NCBI GenBank assembly: GCA_016744705.1
Contig: JADGDU010000021.1
Coordinates: 18,678 to 82,677, forward strand
Length of the DNA stretch: 64,000 nucleotides
Origin: Candidatus Krumholzibacteriia bacterium
Lineage (GTDB): Bacteria; Krumholzibacteriota; Krumholzibacteriia; LZORAL124-64-63
Direction of reading: 5' to 3'
In this document: piece by piece, positions 15,722 through 24,103 of the stretch
How positions within the stretch are numbered: position 1 is the first letter of the stretch
Layout: the number at the start of each line of letters is the position of its first letter
Position numbers and translations under genes: made by a program
The notes under the pieces: generated by a model
What the model was told of the DNA's origin: nothing
The model's database searches: none
The model's input: the letters and a program-made list of their open reading frames with translations, nothing else

Positions 15722-17731
15722 ATGGTATTACCATTGCGCAATTCTCTCAGTGTCGCCCTTCTCCTAGGGACCATTTTTTGGGGCGGTATATCCACGGCCC
15801 AGGATCGATCCGACTTGCCCCAGCTGAACCGTGCCCGTTTTGAATCCACCAAACTCTCTGCAGGAGATAAGGATGGCAGTTTGGGAGATGCCGCTTCCCG
15901 AAGCTCTTTCTACGATGTTTTGCGCTACGGTCTGGAGCTACGCATCAATCCAGGGGAAGGCACTCTGGATGGCTCGGTGCGCATGAGTTTCACCAGCCTT
16001 GTGCCCGATTTTCAGACTTTTGTTTTTGATCTGGACACCCAGTTGGGAATTGAGCGAATTGTTTATCACGGCAGTGAGTTGGCTTTCAATCAGATGGCCG
16101 GTGATTCCGTTGTGGTCTTACTGCCGGCTGCCCTGGCCCAAGGGCAGATGGATTCCCTGGTGGTGGAATATTCTGGCCACCCCCGGGAACCTCACGTGGA
16201 TCGCGGTTTGATTTACCGCACCAACCTGGATGACGCTCCGGTAGTGGCCAACATGAGTGAACCCGCCTACGCCAAATATTGGTGGCCCTGTAAAGACCGC
16301 CCCGATGATAAAGCATTCACCTCTGTCCGTATCACGGTGCCGGATACCTTGGTGGCGGTTTCCAACGGCACACTCATCTCTGAAGAGGCAGCAGACCCGG
16401 GCTGGAAAACCTATTTTTGGAGTGAAGCCTATCCCATGCCCACCTACCTGGTGTCTGTGGCGATCAGTAATTATCTGTTGCAATCGGAGCAATGCGACAC
16501 CTCCCATGGCTCCAGTATCCCCTTGCGGCATTGGGTTTTCCCCATCGATTTTGACGATGCTCTTATCGATTTTGAGCCCGTGTGCGAAATGATGGATTTG
16601 TGCGAAGGACACTTTGGCCCTTACCCCTTCCAGGGCGAAAAATATGGGCATGCGGAATTCATGTGGTCCGGAGCGATGGAGCACACCACCGTCACCAGCA
16701 TCGGTCATAGTTCCATCCATGGGAATGGTTCCCGGGATTGGCTCATTGTCCATGAACTGGGGCATCAATGGTTTGGTGATAGCCTGACGCCACATACCTG
16801 GGCGGACATCTGGTTGAATGAAGGGTTTGCCACCTATACGGAAGCCCTGTGGCAGGAGCACAAAGGCGGCCGGGAAGATTACCTAGCATATCTGGATTTC
16901 TGGCGCCGGGAGTCGGTCTGGGCCTTCCAGGGGCCGGTTTATGATCCTGTCCCGGTTTTTCCCGGTCGCGTGATCTATGACAAGGGGTCCTGGATATTGC
17001 ATATGCTGCGCGAGCGTATGGGTGATGTGGCCTTCTTCGCACTGGTTCAGGATTGGGCCAATGGCGGAGGGCGCCCCGGAGGAACTGTCACCACCGAAGA
17101 TTTTATCTCCCTGGCCGAGAGTTTTGCAGGTCAGAACTTACAGGATTTTTTCTGGCCTTATCTGGAAACCAATTACAGTCCGGAAATCGTTTTCAATCAC
17201 CAAATCAGCCAAGGCGATGCCGGAGACAATACCAGGCTGGAAGTTTCTTTGCGCCAAGTACAGGATCGTATATTCGACAATGTTTTCCCGGTGGCGGTGA
17301 CCACTTCTTCGGGTGTGGAATATTTCGATGTACCACTCATGGGGCGAACCACCTCGGCTATTTTTCAGCTATCATCACCCGTGCTTTCAGTGGAACTGGA
17401 TCCTGAATCCAGCGTGCTGTGGAAAGCCTCCAGCAGTTCGGGCCAATCTGTTGGTATGTTTCTGGTCTATCCCAATCCATCTCTTGATCATTATGTATAT
17501 CTGCGCTTCCACTTGGAGGAAGCTGCTCCTGTTGTGGTGAGGATTTATGATGTCAGGGGGCGGGAAGTGGCCTACATGAACTTGGGTCAGGTCTTGCCGG
17601 ATCTGGGTTTTAATGAATATGTTTGGGATGAGAAAGATAATTCCGGGGTCTTGGTGGCGGCTGGGGTTTATTGGGCGGTGATGGAGGTTCTGGGTGAGCG
17701 CTCAGTCCAAAAATTCACCATAGTGCGTTAA
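15722..17731 (+). CDS. Secreted M1-family metallo-aminopeptidase with C-terminal sorting-type domain
   Basis: 669 residues from ATG 15722, where a signal peptide begins (MVLPLRNSLSVALLLGTIFWGG). An N-terminal beta domain is followed by the M1 catalytic region: SGAMEHT (exopeptidase GAMEN-like motif) and zinc site HELGHQWFGD, with the third ligand Glu in WLNEGFATYTE. The last 90 residues form an FlgD-like Ig domain (VYPNPSLDHYVYLRF ... VRIYDVRGREVAY ... KFTIVR), which suggests export to the surface by a type IX-like route. It digests peptides outside the cell. The gene is followed directly by insertion-sequence material with no terminator in between. Confidence 0.9.
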   Translation: MVLPLRNSLSVALLLGTIFWGGISTAQDRSDLPQLNRARFESTKLSAGDKDGSLGDAASRSSFYDVLRYGLELRINPGEGTLDGSVRMSFTSLVPDFQTFVFDLDTQLGIERIVYHGSELAFNQMAGDSVVVLLPAALAQGQMDSLVVEYSGHPREPHVDRGLIYRTNLDDAPVVANMSEPAYAKYWWPCKDRPDDKAFTSVRITVPDTLVAVSNGTLISEEAADPGWKTYFWSEAYPMPTYLVSVAISNYLLQSEQCDTSHGSSIPLRHWVFPIDFDDALIDFEPVCEMMDLCEGHFGPYPFQGEKYGHAEFMWSGAMEHTTVTSIGHSSIHGNGSRDWLIVHELGHQWFGDSLTPHTWADIWLNEGFATYTEALWQEHKGGREDYLAYLDFWRRESVWAFQGPVYDPVPVFPGRVIYDKGSWILHMLRERMGDVAFFALVQDWANGGGRPGGTVTTEDFISLAESFAGQNLQDFFWPYLETNYSPEIVFNHQISQGDAGDNTRLEVSLRQVQDRIFDNVFPVAVTTSSGVEYFDVPLMGRTTSAIFQLSSPVLSVELDPESSVLWKASSSSGQSVGMFLVYPNPSLDHYVYLRFHLEEAAPVVVRIYDVRGREVAYMNLGQVLPDLGFNEYVWDEKDNSGVLVAAGVYWAVMEVLGERSVQKFTIVR

Positions 17732-17736
17732 AAAAA

Positions 17737-17753
17737 TTGTTCCGCAAAGAATG
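17737..17753 (+). repeat. 17-base repeat TTGTTCCGCAAAGAATG, copy 1
   Basis: TTGTTCCGCAAAGAATG lies here, immediately before the inverted end of the intact element, and is repeated exactly at 63221-63237 upstream of the related element there. It is either part of the older element's leader or a preferred insertion target. Confidence 0.7.
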
Positions 17754-17777
17754 GGTTGTGCCCCTGAGAATGTCGCT
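17752..17777 (+). repeat. Left terminal inverted repeat of the insertion sequence
   Basis: 26 bases matching the reverse complement of 18956-18981 without mismatch. A 27-base segment at 63158-63184 matches 21 positions of the same sequence and is taken as the left end of the related element there. Confidence 0.9.
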
Positions 17778-17803
17778 GGCTCATAACCTGCAACTGCAGG
17801 TTT

Positions 17804-18913
17804 ATGAAATATCTCAAGAACCAACCCCACGGCTGGCAACCACCACACTGCCCAAACCCTAAGTGTAAATGCCATAAACCATTACCAGATGGCTTCCCCT
17901 TCAAAGAAGATGGTACCTACTTGAGGAAGACGGACAACAGAAGGATACAGCGATACCTCTGTCTCGTATGTAATCGCTCCTTCAGCACCCAAACGTTCAG
18001 CACAACATACTGGTTGAAAAGGCCCAATCTGATAGTGGATATTTTCATGAAATCAAACGGAGGCATGGCTAACCGGCAAATTGCCAGAGACTTAAAGGTT
18101 AACCCAGGCACAATCGACCGAACATTATGCCGCATGGGAAGGCACTCTCTATTGTTTCATGCAAAGCAAATGCAAAATGCTGCACCACCCTCCGAAATTG
18201 TTGTCGATGGCTTTGTCTCTTTCGAACTCAGTCAATACTTCCCATTCCATCATCACAACGCAGTGGAAAAGGACACCGATTTCTTCATCTACTTTGCTGA
18301 CAGTGAGGTACGACGGTCAGGCACGATGACCCAGGAACAAAAAATCAGGCGCCTGGAACTTGAAACGATTCATGGTAAACCGGACAGCCAGGCCGTTCGA
18401 AAAGACATGACCCATTTGCTTCAGGTGACACTTAAGGGTCAACAGTCAGCCGTGGTTCACAGTGACGCCCACAAATCTTACCCAAGGGCGATCCGGGATA
18501 CGAATTGCGCCATCACACATATTGTCACACCGGGAAAGAACCACCGGGACAAGCATAACAAGCTGTGGGCAATTAACTTACTTGATGGACTAACCCGTCA
18601 CAGCTGCGCAAATCACAAACGAGAAACCCTTTCCTGGTCTAAACGCAGGCAGTCCAGTGCTTACCGCATGGGACTTTTTATGGTTTGGAGGAACTATATA
18701 AAATGTCGACGAGAGAAGAATCCATCAGGTCCTACACCGGCCATGGAACGTGGGATGTTTAATCATCGGCTTACAGTGGAAGAAGTTTTTAGTGAACGTA
18801 TCTTCCGTGATCATTTAGAGTTGCCAGGCCGGTGGGCAGATTACTATGATCAGAAAGTGGTGACACGCGCTTTGCCCAAAAACAACCAGCATGAGTTACG
18901 GTATGCACGCTAA
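17804..18913 (+). CDS. DDE-type transposase with zinc ribbon and helix-turn-helix
   Basis: 369 residues. N-terminal zinc ribbon with C16-x4-C21 and C53-x2-C56 (RYLCLVCNRSFS), then a helix-turn-helix (NRQIARDLKVNPGTIDRTLCRMG, about 90-112). A candidate catalytic triad is D135 (EIVVDGF), D221 (VVHSDAHKSY) and E274 (NHKRETLSWSKRRQ), spaced like the RNase H-fold transposases. The gene fills the element bounded by perfect inverted repeats. The product is 45-60% similar by eye to the protein encoded at 63269, so two related elements are present. Base composition is more AT-rich than the neighbours, consistent with transfer. Confidence 0.85.
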   Translation: MKYLKNQPHGWQPPHCPNPKCKCHKPLPDGFPFKEDGTYLRKTDNRRIQRYLCLVCNRSFSTQTFSTTYWLKRPNLIVDIFMKSNGGMANRQIARDLKVNPGTIDRTLCRMGRHSLLFHAKQMQNAAPPSEIVVDGFVSFELSQYFPFHHHNAVEKDTDFFIYFADSEVRRSGTMTQEQKIRRLELETIHGKPDSQAVRKDMTHLLQVTLKGQQSAVVHSDAHKSYPRAIRDTNCAITHIVTPGKNHRDKHNKLWAINLLDGLTRHSCANHKRETLSWSKRRQSSAYRMGLFMVWRNYIKCRREKNPSGPTPAMERGMFNHRLTVEEVFSERIFRDHLELPGRWADYYDQKVVTRALPKNNQHELRYAR

Positions 18914-18955
18914 AAACTAAATCGATGAATCAAAAACATAGTTAAGAATAAAACT

Positions 18956-18981
18956 AGCGACATTCTCAGGGGCACAACCCA
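18956..18981 (-). repeat. Right terminal inverted repeat of the insertion sequence
   Basis: Reads AGCGACATTCTCAGGGGCAC... and is the exact reverse complement of the left end at 17752-17777. A looser version (ACATTCTCTGCGGGACAA, 19513-19530) marks the right end of the degraded element outside it. Confidence 0.9.
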
Positions 18982-19532
18982 ATATGTGAGGTATGACTTC
19001 ACTAATTTTTCCATCAAATGACTGTCATGTGGAAGAACCTTCTCAACTCAATCATTTTCCTCTACATACTGGCAAAAACGGCCGGACCTCGATAAACAAA
19101 TTTTCGTAAATTCAGCAAATGGCATGGCAAATAGCCAGTTAGCGCGAGTAGTAGGATGCTGCCCCTCAACTGTGGACAGAAAACTGGACCGCATGGGACG
19201 CCCCGACCCGAGGGCCATTGAAAAATCCACGTCGGAGATATTTGAAAATCTAATTGGAGATCAAAGGCATGTAGCAGTTTACACCGATCAGCATAAGCAT
19301 TCTGTCCGCCCGCAAATGAAATATGGTGACCAGGTAACTCACATAAAAACATCGAGTCAGGTCCATCGGGGGCATTACAACAACCTATTTGCAGTCAATC
19401 GGCATGACATGATGTTACGTCACGGGAGCAAAAACCACACAAGAGAGACTATTGCATTTTCCAAGCGCCGGCAGGCAGGAATATTAGGCAGTGAAACTGA
19501 AAAATGAAGTGAACATTCTCTGCGGGACAATA
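18982..19532 (+). mobile_element. Degraded insertion-sequence remnant
   Basis: Remnant of an element closely related to the one at 63158-64000 and now split by the intact insertion. It keeps the start region, parts of the transposase gene and a right end resembling the inverted repeat (ACATTCTCTGCGGGACAA at 19513-19530). Its left end upstream of 17737 is missing. Confidence 0.8.
18993..19507 (+). pseudogene. Transposase pseudogene with two internal deletions
   Basis: Compared with the gene at 63269, two segments are gone. The first joins CCATCAAATGACTG to TCATGTGG, removes the N-terminal zinc ribbon half and shifts the frame; the joint lies in a shared CTG. The second joins the first GR codons of RMGR to the GR of SHGRPDP, removing the segment with the first catalytic Asp; the joint lies in a shared ATGGGNCG. 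The remaining open stretch (19124-19507) encodes the helix-turn-helix, VAVYTDQHKHS (second Asp) and NHTRETIAFSKRRQ (Glu). It cannot encode an active transposase. Confidence 0.85.
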
Positions 19533-19627
19533 AAAAGGATAAAGTACTCTCTGGAATAACCGAATCAATCCCCACGAAACCCTGTTCCCAGATAACAATA
19601 GTTTTCCGGGAATAAACAGAAATTTAA

Positions 19628-21985
19628 ATGGGGAGCAGTGCCGTGATTGATGACGGAGATCTGGAAATCTTTGCAGCCTTTGTCGAAGAGGGCGAGGAAA
19701 TGATGGATGATGTCGAACCTCAGCTCGTTGAGTTAGAGCAAAGTTCGACGGACGGCTTGGTTGATCTCGAGACAATCAACAGCATTTTCCGGCTGTTTCA
19801 TTCCATGAAGGGGAGTGCCGGATTTTTGGAGTTGAATTGCATCGTCAAGTTGACTCACAGAGCCGAAAACCTCCTGGATATATTCCGTAAGGAACAGGCC
19901 AAATTGGAAGGCCCGGATGTTACTTTGCTGCTGCAAACTATCGATTTATTACGGAAAACCATGACCGATTTGGTAGAGACCGGACAGGACGATACATTCT
20001 CCGTCGAGGTGGATGAATTGGTCGGCCAATTACAGGTTTCCATAGATAAAAAATTGAATCCGGACAGTGTCGTGGCAGAGCCAGAGGTTGTGGCAGACTT
20101 AGCACCGTCTGATCCGGAACCGGAAGCCGAGGCTAGCCCCGTGTTTCCCAAAATTAAAATCACACCCGAGATGCACGCCAAGTATATGGAAGAGGCCGAA
20201 GAGCTTCTGGACTTTTCAGAGCAGGATTTGCTTTCAGCTTTGGATGGCGCAGCGGGAGAAGTGGATTTGGCGGAAGCGCTACGCTGTTTGCATAGCTTTA
20301 AAGGCAATTCCGGTTTTATGGGTTACACCCACTTGGAAAAATTGACCCACAAAACTGAGTCTACACTGGAGAAAGTGGTCGAAGGGGAAATTGAAGCTGA
20401 CGAAAAGGCTTTGACCATTTTCCTGGCAGTAGTCGATGCCCTCAGAAAGGCTGTGGGAGAATTGGCTGATGGCGGTTCTTGTGATGCCTCGGCGCTTGAG
20501 GTTTTGCAAGTGAGGCTGGATGACTTCCTTGAACATACGAATGGCCAGGAGGGGGCACCGGTGGTGCTTGAGACTCCGGCCAAGAAAAAATCCGGGTTTA
20601 TTCCTCTTGCGGGCATGAAAAAGCCAACACCGGCCGCTCCTGCTGAAGCCCTGGCTACTAATCCCGTGGTTGTGGAGCCCGTGGCTGAAGTTGCCATACC
20701 TGCACCCGCAGCCAAGCCTGTGCCCGTGGCCAAGCCTGCTGCTGCCACCACCGCCAAAGGCAGTGGCACAAAAGCGGCTTCGGCGCCCCCGGCAAAAAAA
20801 GCATCCGGCAGCATCCGAGTGGACCTTGCCAAGCTCGATTCTCTTATGAACCTGGTGGGAGAGTTGGTCATTGCCGAAGCCATGGTTACGCGCAATCCCG
20901 ACCTCATTGGGCATGAATTCGAAAACCTGGAAAAGGCTTCCCATCATCTGCGGCGCATCACTAGCGACCTGCAGGATGTGGCCATGTCCGTGCGTATGGT
21001 TCCGCTTTCCGGAACATTCAAAAAAATGGTTCGACTGGTTCATGATACGGGCCTCAAGGCTGGTAAAAAAGTCAACCTTGAGCTTAAGGGCGAAGACACC
21101 GAAGTGGACAAGACCGTTATTGAAATGATATCAGATCCTTTGGTGCACATCGTACGAAACGCGATTGATCATGGTTTGGAGAATCCTGAAGAACGCGCGG
21201 CAACTGAGAAAACAGAATCTGGAACCGTAACCATCGAGGCACGTCACGAAAGTGGCGAGGTTTGGATCACTGTCAGTGATGACGGTAAAGGTATGGAACG
21301 GGAAGTCATTCTGAACAAGGCCATTGATAAGGGTCTTGTGGATGGTGACGGCAGCGATTTGAGGGATGAAGATGTCTTCAAGATGGTGTTTGAACCTGGC
21401 TTCTCCACCGCAGCGGCGGTGACGGAAATTTCCGGCCGTGGTGTGGGGATGGATGTGGTCAAGAAGAACATCGAAAAGATCAATGGCAAGGTGGATATCA
21501 AAAGTACCTTTGGCAAGGGAAGCCAGTTCAAAATGCGGATTCCCCTGACAATGGCCATCATCGAAGGCATGCTGGTGCGCGTAGGGAAATCCACTTACAA
21601 CATTCCACTGCTTTCCATTCGTGAGGCGTTCAGGCCCACCTCTTCTCAAGTTACGGTCACCCCGGACGGAGTGGAAGTGGTCAAGCTGCGGGATGACATG
21701 ATACCCGTGGTCCGCATGCACAACATGTATGGCATTGATCCGACCTTTGATCAGCTGGAAGAAGGAATTCTTGTGGTCGTAGAGAATGACGGCTTTAGCG
21801 CCGCGCTCTTCGTGGATGAGATTCTGGGACAACAGCAGACGGTGGTTAAAGGTTTGTCCGATTATGTGGGCTCGCCCCACGGTGTCAGTGGTTGCACCAT
21901 TTTGGGTGACGGCCGCATCAGTCTGATTCTCGACGTGGCCACAATTTTGGCCAATACCGCCACGTCTCCCGTGGCAATGGTATAG
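19628..21985 (+). CDS. cheA: Chemotaxis histidine kinase CheA with two Hpt domains
   Basis: 785 residues. Two histidine-phosphotransfer domains: H58 in FHSMKGSAGF and H222 in LHSFKGNSGF, so two phosphorylation sites where most CheA have one. An Ala/Pro-rich linker (about 330-395) leads to the dimerisation helices (VDLAKLDSLMNLVGELVIAEAM), the ATPase domain with N box HIVRNAIDHGLE, G1 DDGKGM and G2 GRGVGMDVV, and a C-terminal CheW-like domain. It autophosphorylates in response to receptors and passes phosphate to CheY and CheB. The ATG 19628 lacks a good ribosome site; GTG 19643, preceded by GGGAG, is an equally good start. First gene of a seven-gene operon. Confidence 0.95.
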   Translation: MGSSAVIDDGDLEIFAAFVEEGEEMMDDVEPQLVELEQSSTDGLVDLETINSIFRLFHSMKGSAGFLELNCIVKLTHRAENLLDIFRKEQAKLEGPDVTLLLQTIDLLRKTMTDLVETGQDDTFSVEVDELVGQLQVSIDKKLNPDSVVAEPEVVADLAPSDPEPEAEASPVFPKIKITPEMHAKYMEEAEELLDFSEQDLLSALDGAAGEVDLAEALRCLHSFKGNSGFMGYTHLEKLTHKTESTLEKVVEGEIEADEKALTIFLAVVDALRKAVGELADGGSCDASALEVLQVRLDDFLEHTNGQEGAPVVLETPAKKKSGFIPLAGMKKPTPAAPAEALATNPVVVEPVAEVAIPAPAAKPVPVAKPAAATTAKGSGTKAASAPPAKKASGSIRVDLAKLDSLMNLVGELVIAEAMVTRNPDLIGHEFENLEKASHHLRRITSDLQDVAMSVRMVPLSGTFKKMVRLVHDTGLKAGKKVNLELKGEDTEVDKTVIEMISDPLVHIVRNAIDHGLENPEERAATEKTESGTVTIEARHESGEVWITVSDDGKGMEREVILNKAIDKGLVDGDGSDLRDEDVFKMVFEPGFSTAAAVTEISGRGVGMDVVKKNIEKINGKVDIKSTFGKGSQFKMRIPLTMAIIEGMLVRVGKSTYNIPLLSIREAFRPTSSQVTVTPDGVEVVKLRDDMIPVVRMHNMYGIDPTFDQLEEGILVVVENDGFSAALFVDEILGQQQTVVKGLSDYVGSPHGVSGCTILGDGRISLILDVATILANTATSPVAMV

Positions 21986-22003
21986 GAAATACGGAGGTTG
22001 ATT

Positions 22004-22519
22004 GTGGCTAAGGATTTAGAATACGCCAATGAATTGGACGTTGAGCTGGGAGAAGAGTTCTACGAGGACGCCCAGAAAGACCGGTTCATGACTTTCGAAA
22101 TTGCAGATCAGGATTACGGAATTGATATCATGCATGTCACCGAGATCGTCGGTTTGCAGGATATCGCCGTTGTGCCGGATGTGCCTCATTTCGTCAAAGG
22201 CATGATCAACTTGCGGGGTAACGTCGTGCCCGTGATTGATGTGCGATTGCGTTTTGGATTGACCGAAGGTGAATACGACGACCGCACTTGTGTGGTTGTG
22301 GTGACCCTGGAAACCTCCACCATCGGAATGATTGTGGACCGGGTCAACGAGGTTCGGGTCATCACCCAGGACAAGATATCGCCACCACCTCAAGGGGGCG
22401 TCAGCTCCACTGGCGGGCAATATATCACGGGGCTCGGGCGTGATGGTGAAGACGTAACAGTTCTGCTCGATATCCAGCAGCTTTTAGACATCAAAAGTAA
22501 CGAAGAATCGGCTTGGTGA
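22004..22519 (+). CDS. cheW: Chemotaxis coupling protein CheW
   Basis: 171 residues from GTG 22004, placed six bases after GGAGG. The SH3-like CheW fold is visible from FMTFEIADQDYGIDIMHVTEIVG, through VPDVPHFVKGMINLRGNVVPVIDVRLRFG to GMIVDRVNEV and ITGLGRDGEDVTVLLDIQQLL. It links chemoreceptors to CheA. It lies 18 bases after cheA and 25 bases before cheB. Confidence 0.95.
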   Translation: MAKDLEYANELDVELGEEFYEDAQKDRFMTFEIADQDYGIDIMHVTEIVGLQDIAVVPDVPHFVKGMINLRGNVVPVIDVRLRFGLTEGEYDDRTCVVVVTLETSTIGMIVDRVNEVRVITQDKISPPPQGGVSSTGGQYITGLGRDGEDVTVLLDIQQLLDIKSNEESAW

Positions 22520-22544
22520 TGAACTCCAGGGGGAGGTATTGATT

Positions 22545-23606
22545 ATGGCAAATCCCATTCGAGTTCTGGTTGTGGATGACTCCGCATTGGTACGGGAGAT
22601 TTTGTCCACGGGATTGAATATGGATCCGGGGATTGAAGTGGTGGGAACGGCCACTGATCCTTTCAATGCAAAAGATAAAATTTTAAAACTGCGACCTGAT
22701 GTTTTGACCCTTGATGTGGAAATGCCACGCATGGATGGAGTGGAATTTTTGCGGCAATTGATGCCCCAATTTCCTCTGCCTGTGGTGATGGTCAGTGCTC
22801 TGACTGAGCGCGGGCAACGCATTACCTTGGAGGCCCTTGGCGCTGGAGCGGTGGATTTTGTTACCAAACCCAAGAGCAATCTAGCTCAGGGTTTATCAGG
22901 TATGATGGGGCAATTAGTGGCCAAGGTGAAGATTGCTTCCACAGCCAATGTCTCCCAATGGAAAGGGCGCAGACCAGCTGGTCCTGCTCCAACTCCGGTG
23001 GCTCGGCCTTTGGCTTCAAGCACGAATCAGGTCATTGTCATCGGTGCTTCTACCGGAGGTACCGAGGCTATCAGGGAAGTGGTTCAGGGATTTCCCGTGA
23101 CCAGTCCAGGTGTGGTTATTGTGCAACACATGCCAGCAGGATTCACCAAACTATTTGCCGAACGGCTTAATGACCTCGTACCCATGCAGGTTAAGGAAGC
23201 GGCAGATGGTGATACCGTCATTCCCGGCCGGATTCTCATTGCGCCGGGTGAAAAACAAATGAGCGTGGTGCGCTCCGGGGGATCTTACAAGGTCGTTTGC
23301 AAGCAAGGTGAAAAGGTCAATGGGCATGCACCTTCTGTGGAAATTTTAATGAATTCAGCAGCCACTGCTTTGGGTAAGCATGCGGTGGGAGTCATGTTGA
23401 CGGGGATGGGTGGAGATGGTGCTCGTGGTTTGAAAGCCATGCGCAGCGCCGGAGCCCGGACTTTGGCTCAGGATGAAGCTTCCAGTGTTGTATTTGGTAT
23501 GCCGAAGGTGGCTTGGGAGCTTGGAGCCGCCGAGCGGTTGGTCCCCTTGAATAAAATCTCAGCAACAGTGATGAATTGGCTCAGCAAAAAAGAGGAACTG
23601 GTTTGA
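22545..23606 (+). CDS. cheB: Chemotaxis response regulator methylesterase CheB
   Basis: 353 residues from ATG 22545 (GGGAGG upstream). A receiver domain with acidic D11/D12 and phosphoacceptor D57 (LTLDVEMPRMDG) is joined by a linker (about 128-160) to the methylesterase domain: catalytic Ser in GASTGGTEAI, His in VIVQHMPAGF and Asp in LTGMGGDGARGL. It removes methyl groups from receptors (and can deamidate Gln) for adaptation. The partner methyltransferase CheR is not in this window. Its stop overlaps the cheD start. Confidence 0.96.
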   Translation: MANPIRVLVVDDSALVREILSTGLNMDPGIEVVGTATDPFNAKDKILKLRPDVLTLDVEMPRMDGVEFLRQLMPQFPLPVVMVSALTERGQRITLEALGAGAVDFVTKPKSNLAQGLSGMMGQLVAKVKIASTANVSQWKGRRPAGPAPTPVARPLASSTNQVIVIGASTGGTEAIREVVQGFPVTSPGVVIVQHMPAGFTKLFAERLNDLVPMQVKEAADGDTVIPGRILIAPGEKQMSVVRSGGSYKVVCKQGEKVNGHAPSVEILMNSAATALGKHAVGVMLTGMGGDGARGLKAMRSAGARTLAQDEASSVVFGMPKVAWELGAAERLVPLNKISATVMNWLSKKEELV

Positions 23607-24091
23607 GTGTAGTAACTCTAGGCATAGGCGAGTACGGAGTGGTGAACAAGCCCGGCGATATCATCAAGACCCACGCTTTGGGTTCTTGTGTGGCTATCGT
23701 GATGCTTGATCCAGCCACCCGCACCGTGGGGATGGCGCACGTGGCGCTTCCCGAATCGAAAGTCCATTTGGAACGGGCAAAAAAATTGCCCGGCTATTTT
23801 GCAGACACGGCCATCGTCGCATTGTTGGAAATGATGCGGGGCGTGGGGGCGGCTGCCAATTTGCGAAAGGTCATCGTTAAAATGACTGGCGGCGCCAATG
23901 TTATGGATAAAAACAATACTTTCAACATTGGCAAACGCAATGTTTTGGCTATCAAAAAAGGATTGTGGTCCGAGCGCATGGGCGCCGTGGCCGAAGATGT
24001 GGGCGGGTCAATCAGCCGGACCGTTACAATTAACTTGGATGATGGAAAAGTCGTCATCACTTCACCAGGGCGCGAGCCTGTCAATATTTAG
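23603..24091 (+). CDS. cheD: Chemoreceptor glutamine deamidase CheD
   Basis: 162 residues from TTG 23603, which overlaps the cheB stop (TTGA) and has GAGGA six bases upstream; the earlier in-frame TTG at 23576 lies inside cheB without a ribosome site. Catalytic Cys in THALGSCVAIVMLD, His in GMAHVALPES, plus KMTGGANV and NIGKRN complete the CheD signature. CheD deamidates receptor glutamines and can be sequestered by CheC- or CheX-type phosphatases and CheY-P, which fits the cheY-cheX pair downstream. Confidence 0.94.
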   Translation: MSVVTLGIGEYGVVNKPGDIIKTHALGSCVAIVMLDPATRTVGMAHVALPESKVHLERAKKLPGYFADTAIVALLEMMRGVGAAANLRKVIVKMTGGANVMDKNNTFNIGKRNVLAIKKGLWSERMGAVAEDVGGSISRTVTINLDDGKVVITSPGREPVNI

Positions 24092-24103
24092 GGGGTGGGC
24101 AAA

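Larger units (their letters stand above)
17752..18981 (+). mobile_element. Complete insertion sequence with 26-base perfect terminal inverted repeats
   Basis: The left end 17752-17777 (TGGGTTGTGCCCCTGAGAAT...) and the right end 18956-18981 are exact reverse complements over 26 bases. They enclose one transposase gene and short flanks, about 1.23 kb in all. The bases outside the 25-base core read AAT on both sides (17750-17752 and 18981-18983), a possible 3-base target duplication. The element sits inside the left part of a degraded relative: the sequence after its right end (AATATGTGAGGTATGAC) is that of the related element at 63257. Family assignment is tentative (IS1/IS1595-like zinc-ribbon DDE). 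Confidence 0.88.

Noticed and set aside
17752..19532. One composite transposon bounded by related elements at 17.7 kb and 63.2 kb
   Set aside because: The 45 kb between them is housekeeping and surface genes in ordinary operons, and both elements lie in the same direction with one side decayed. Nothing indicates joint mobility.
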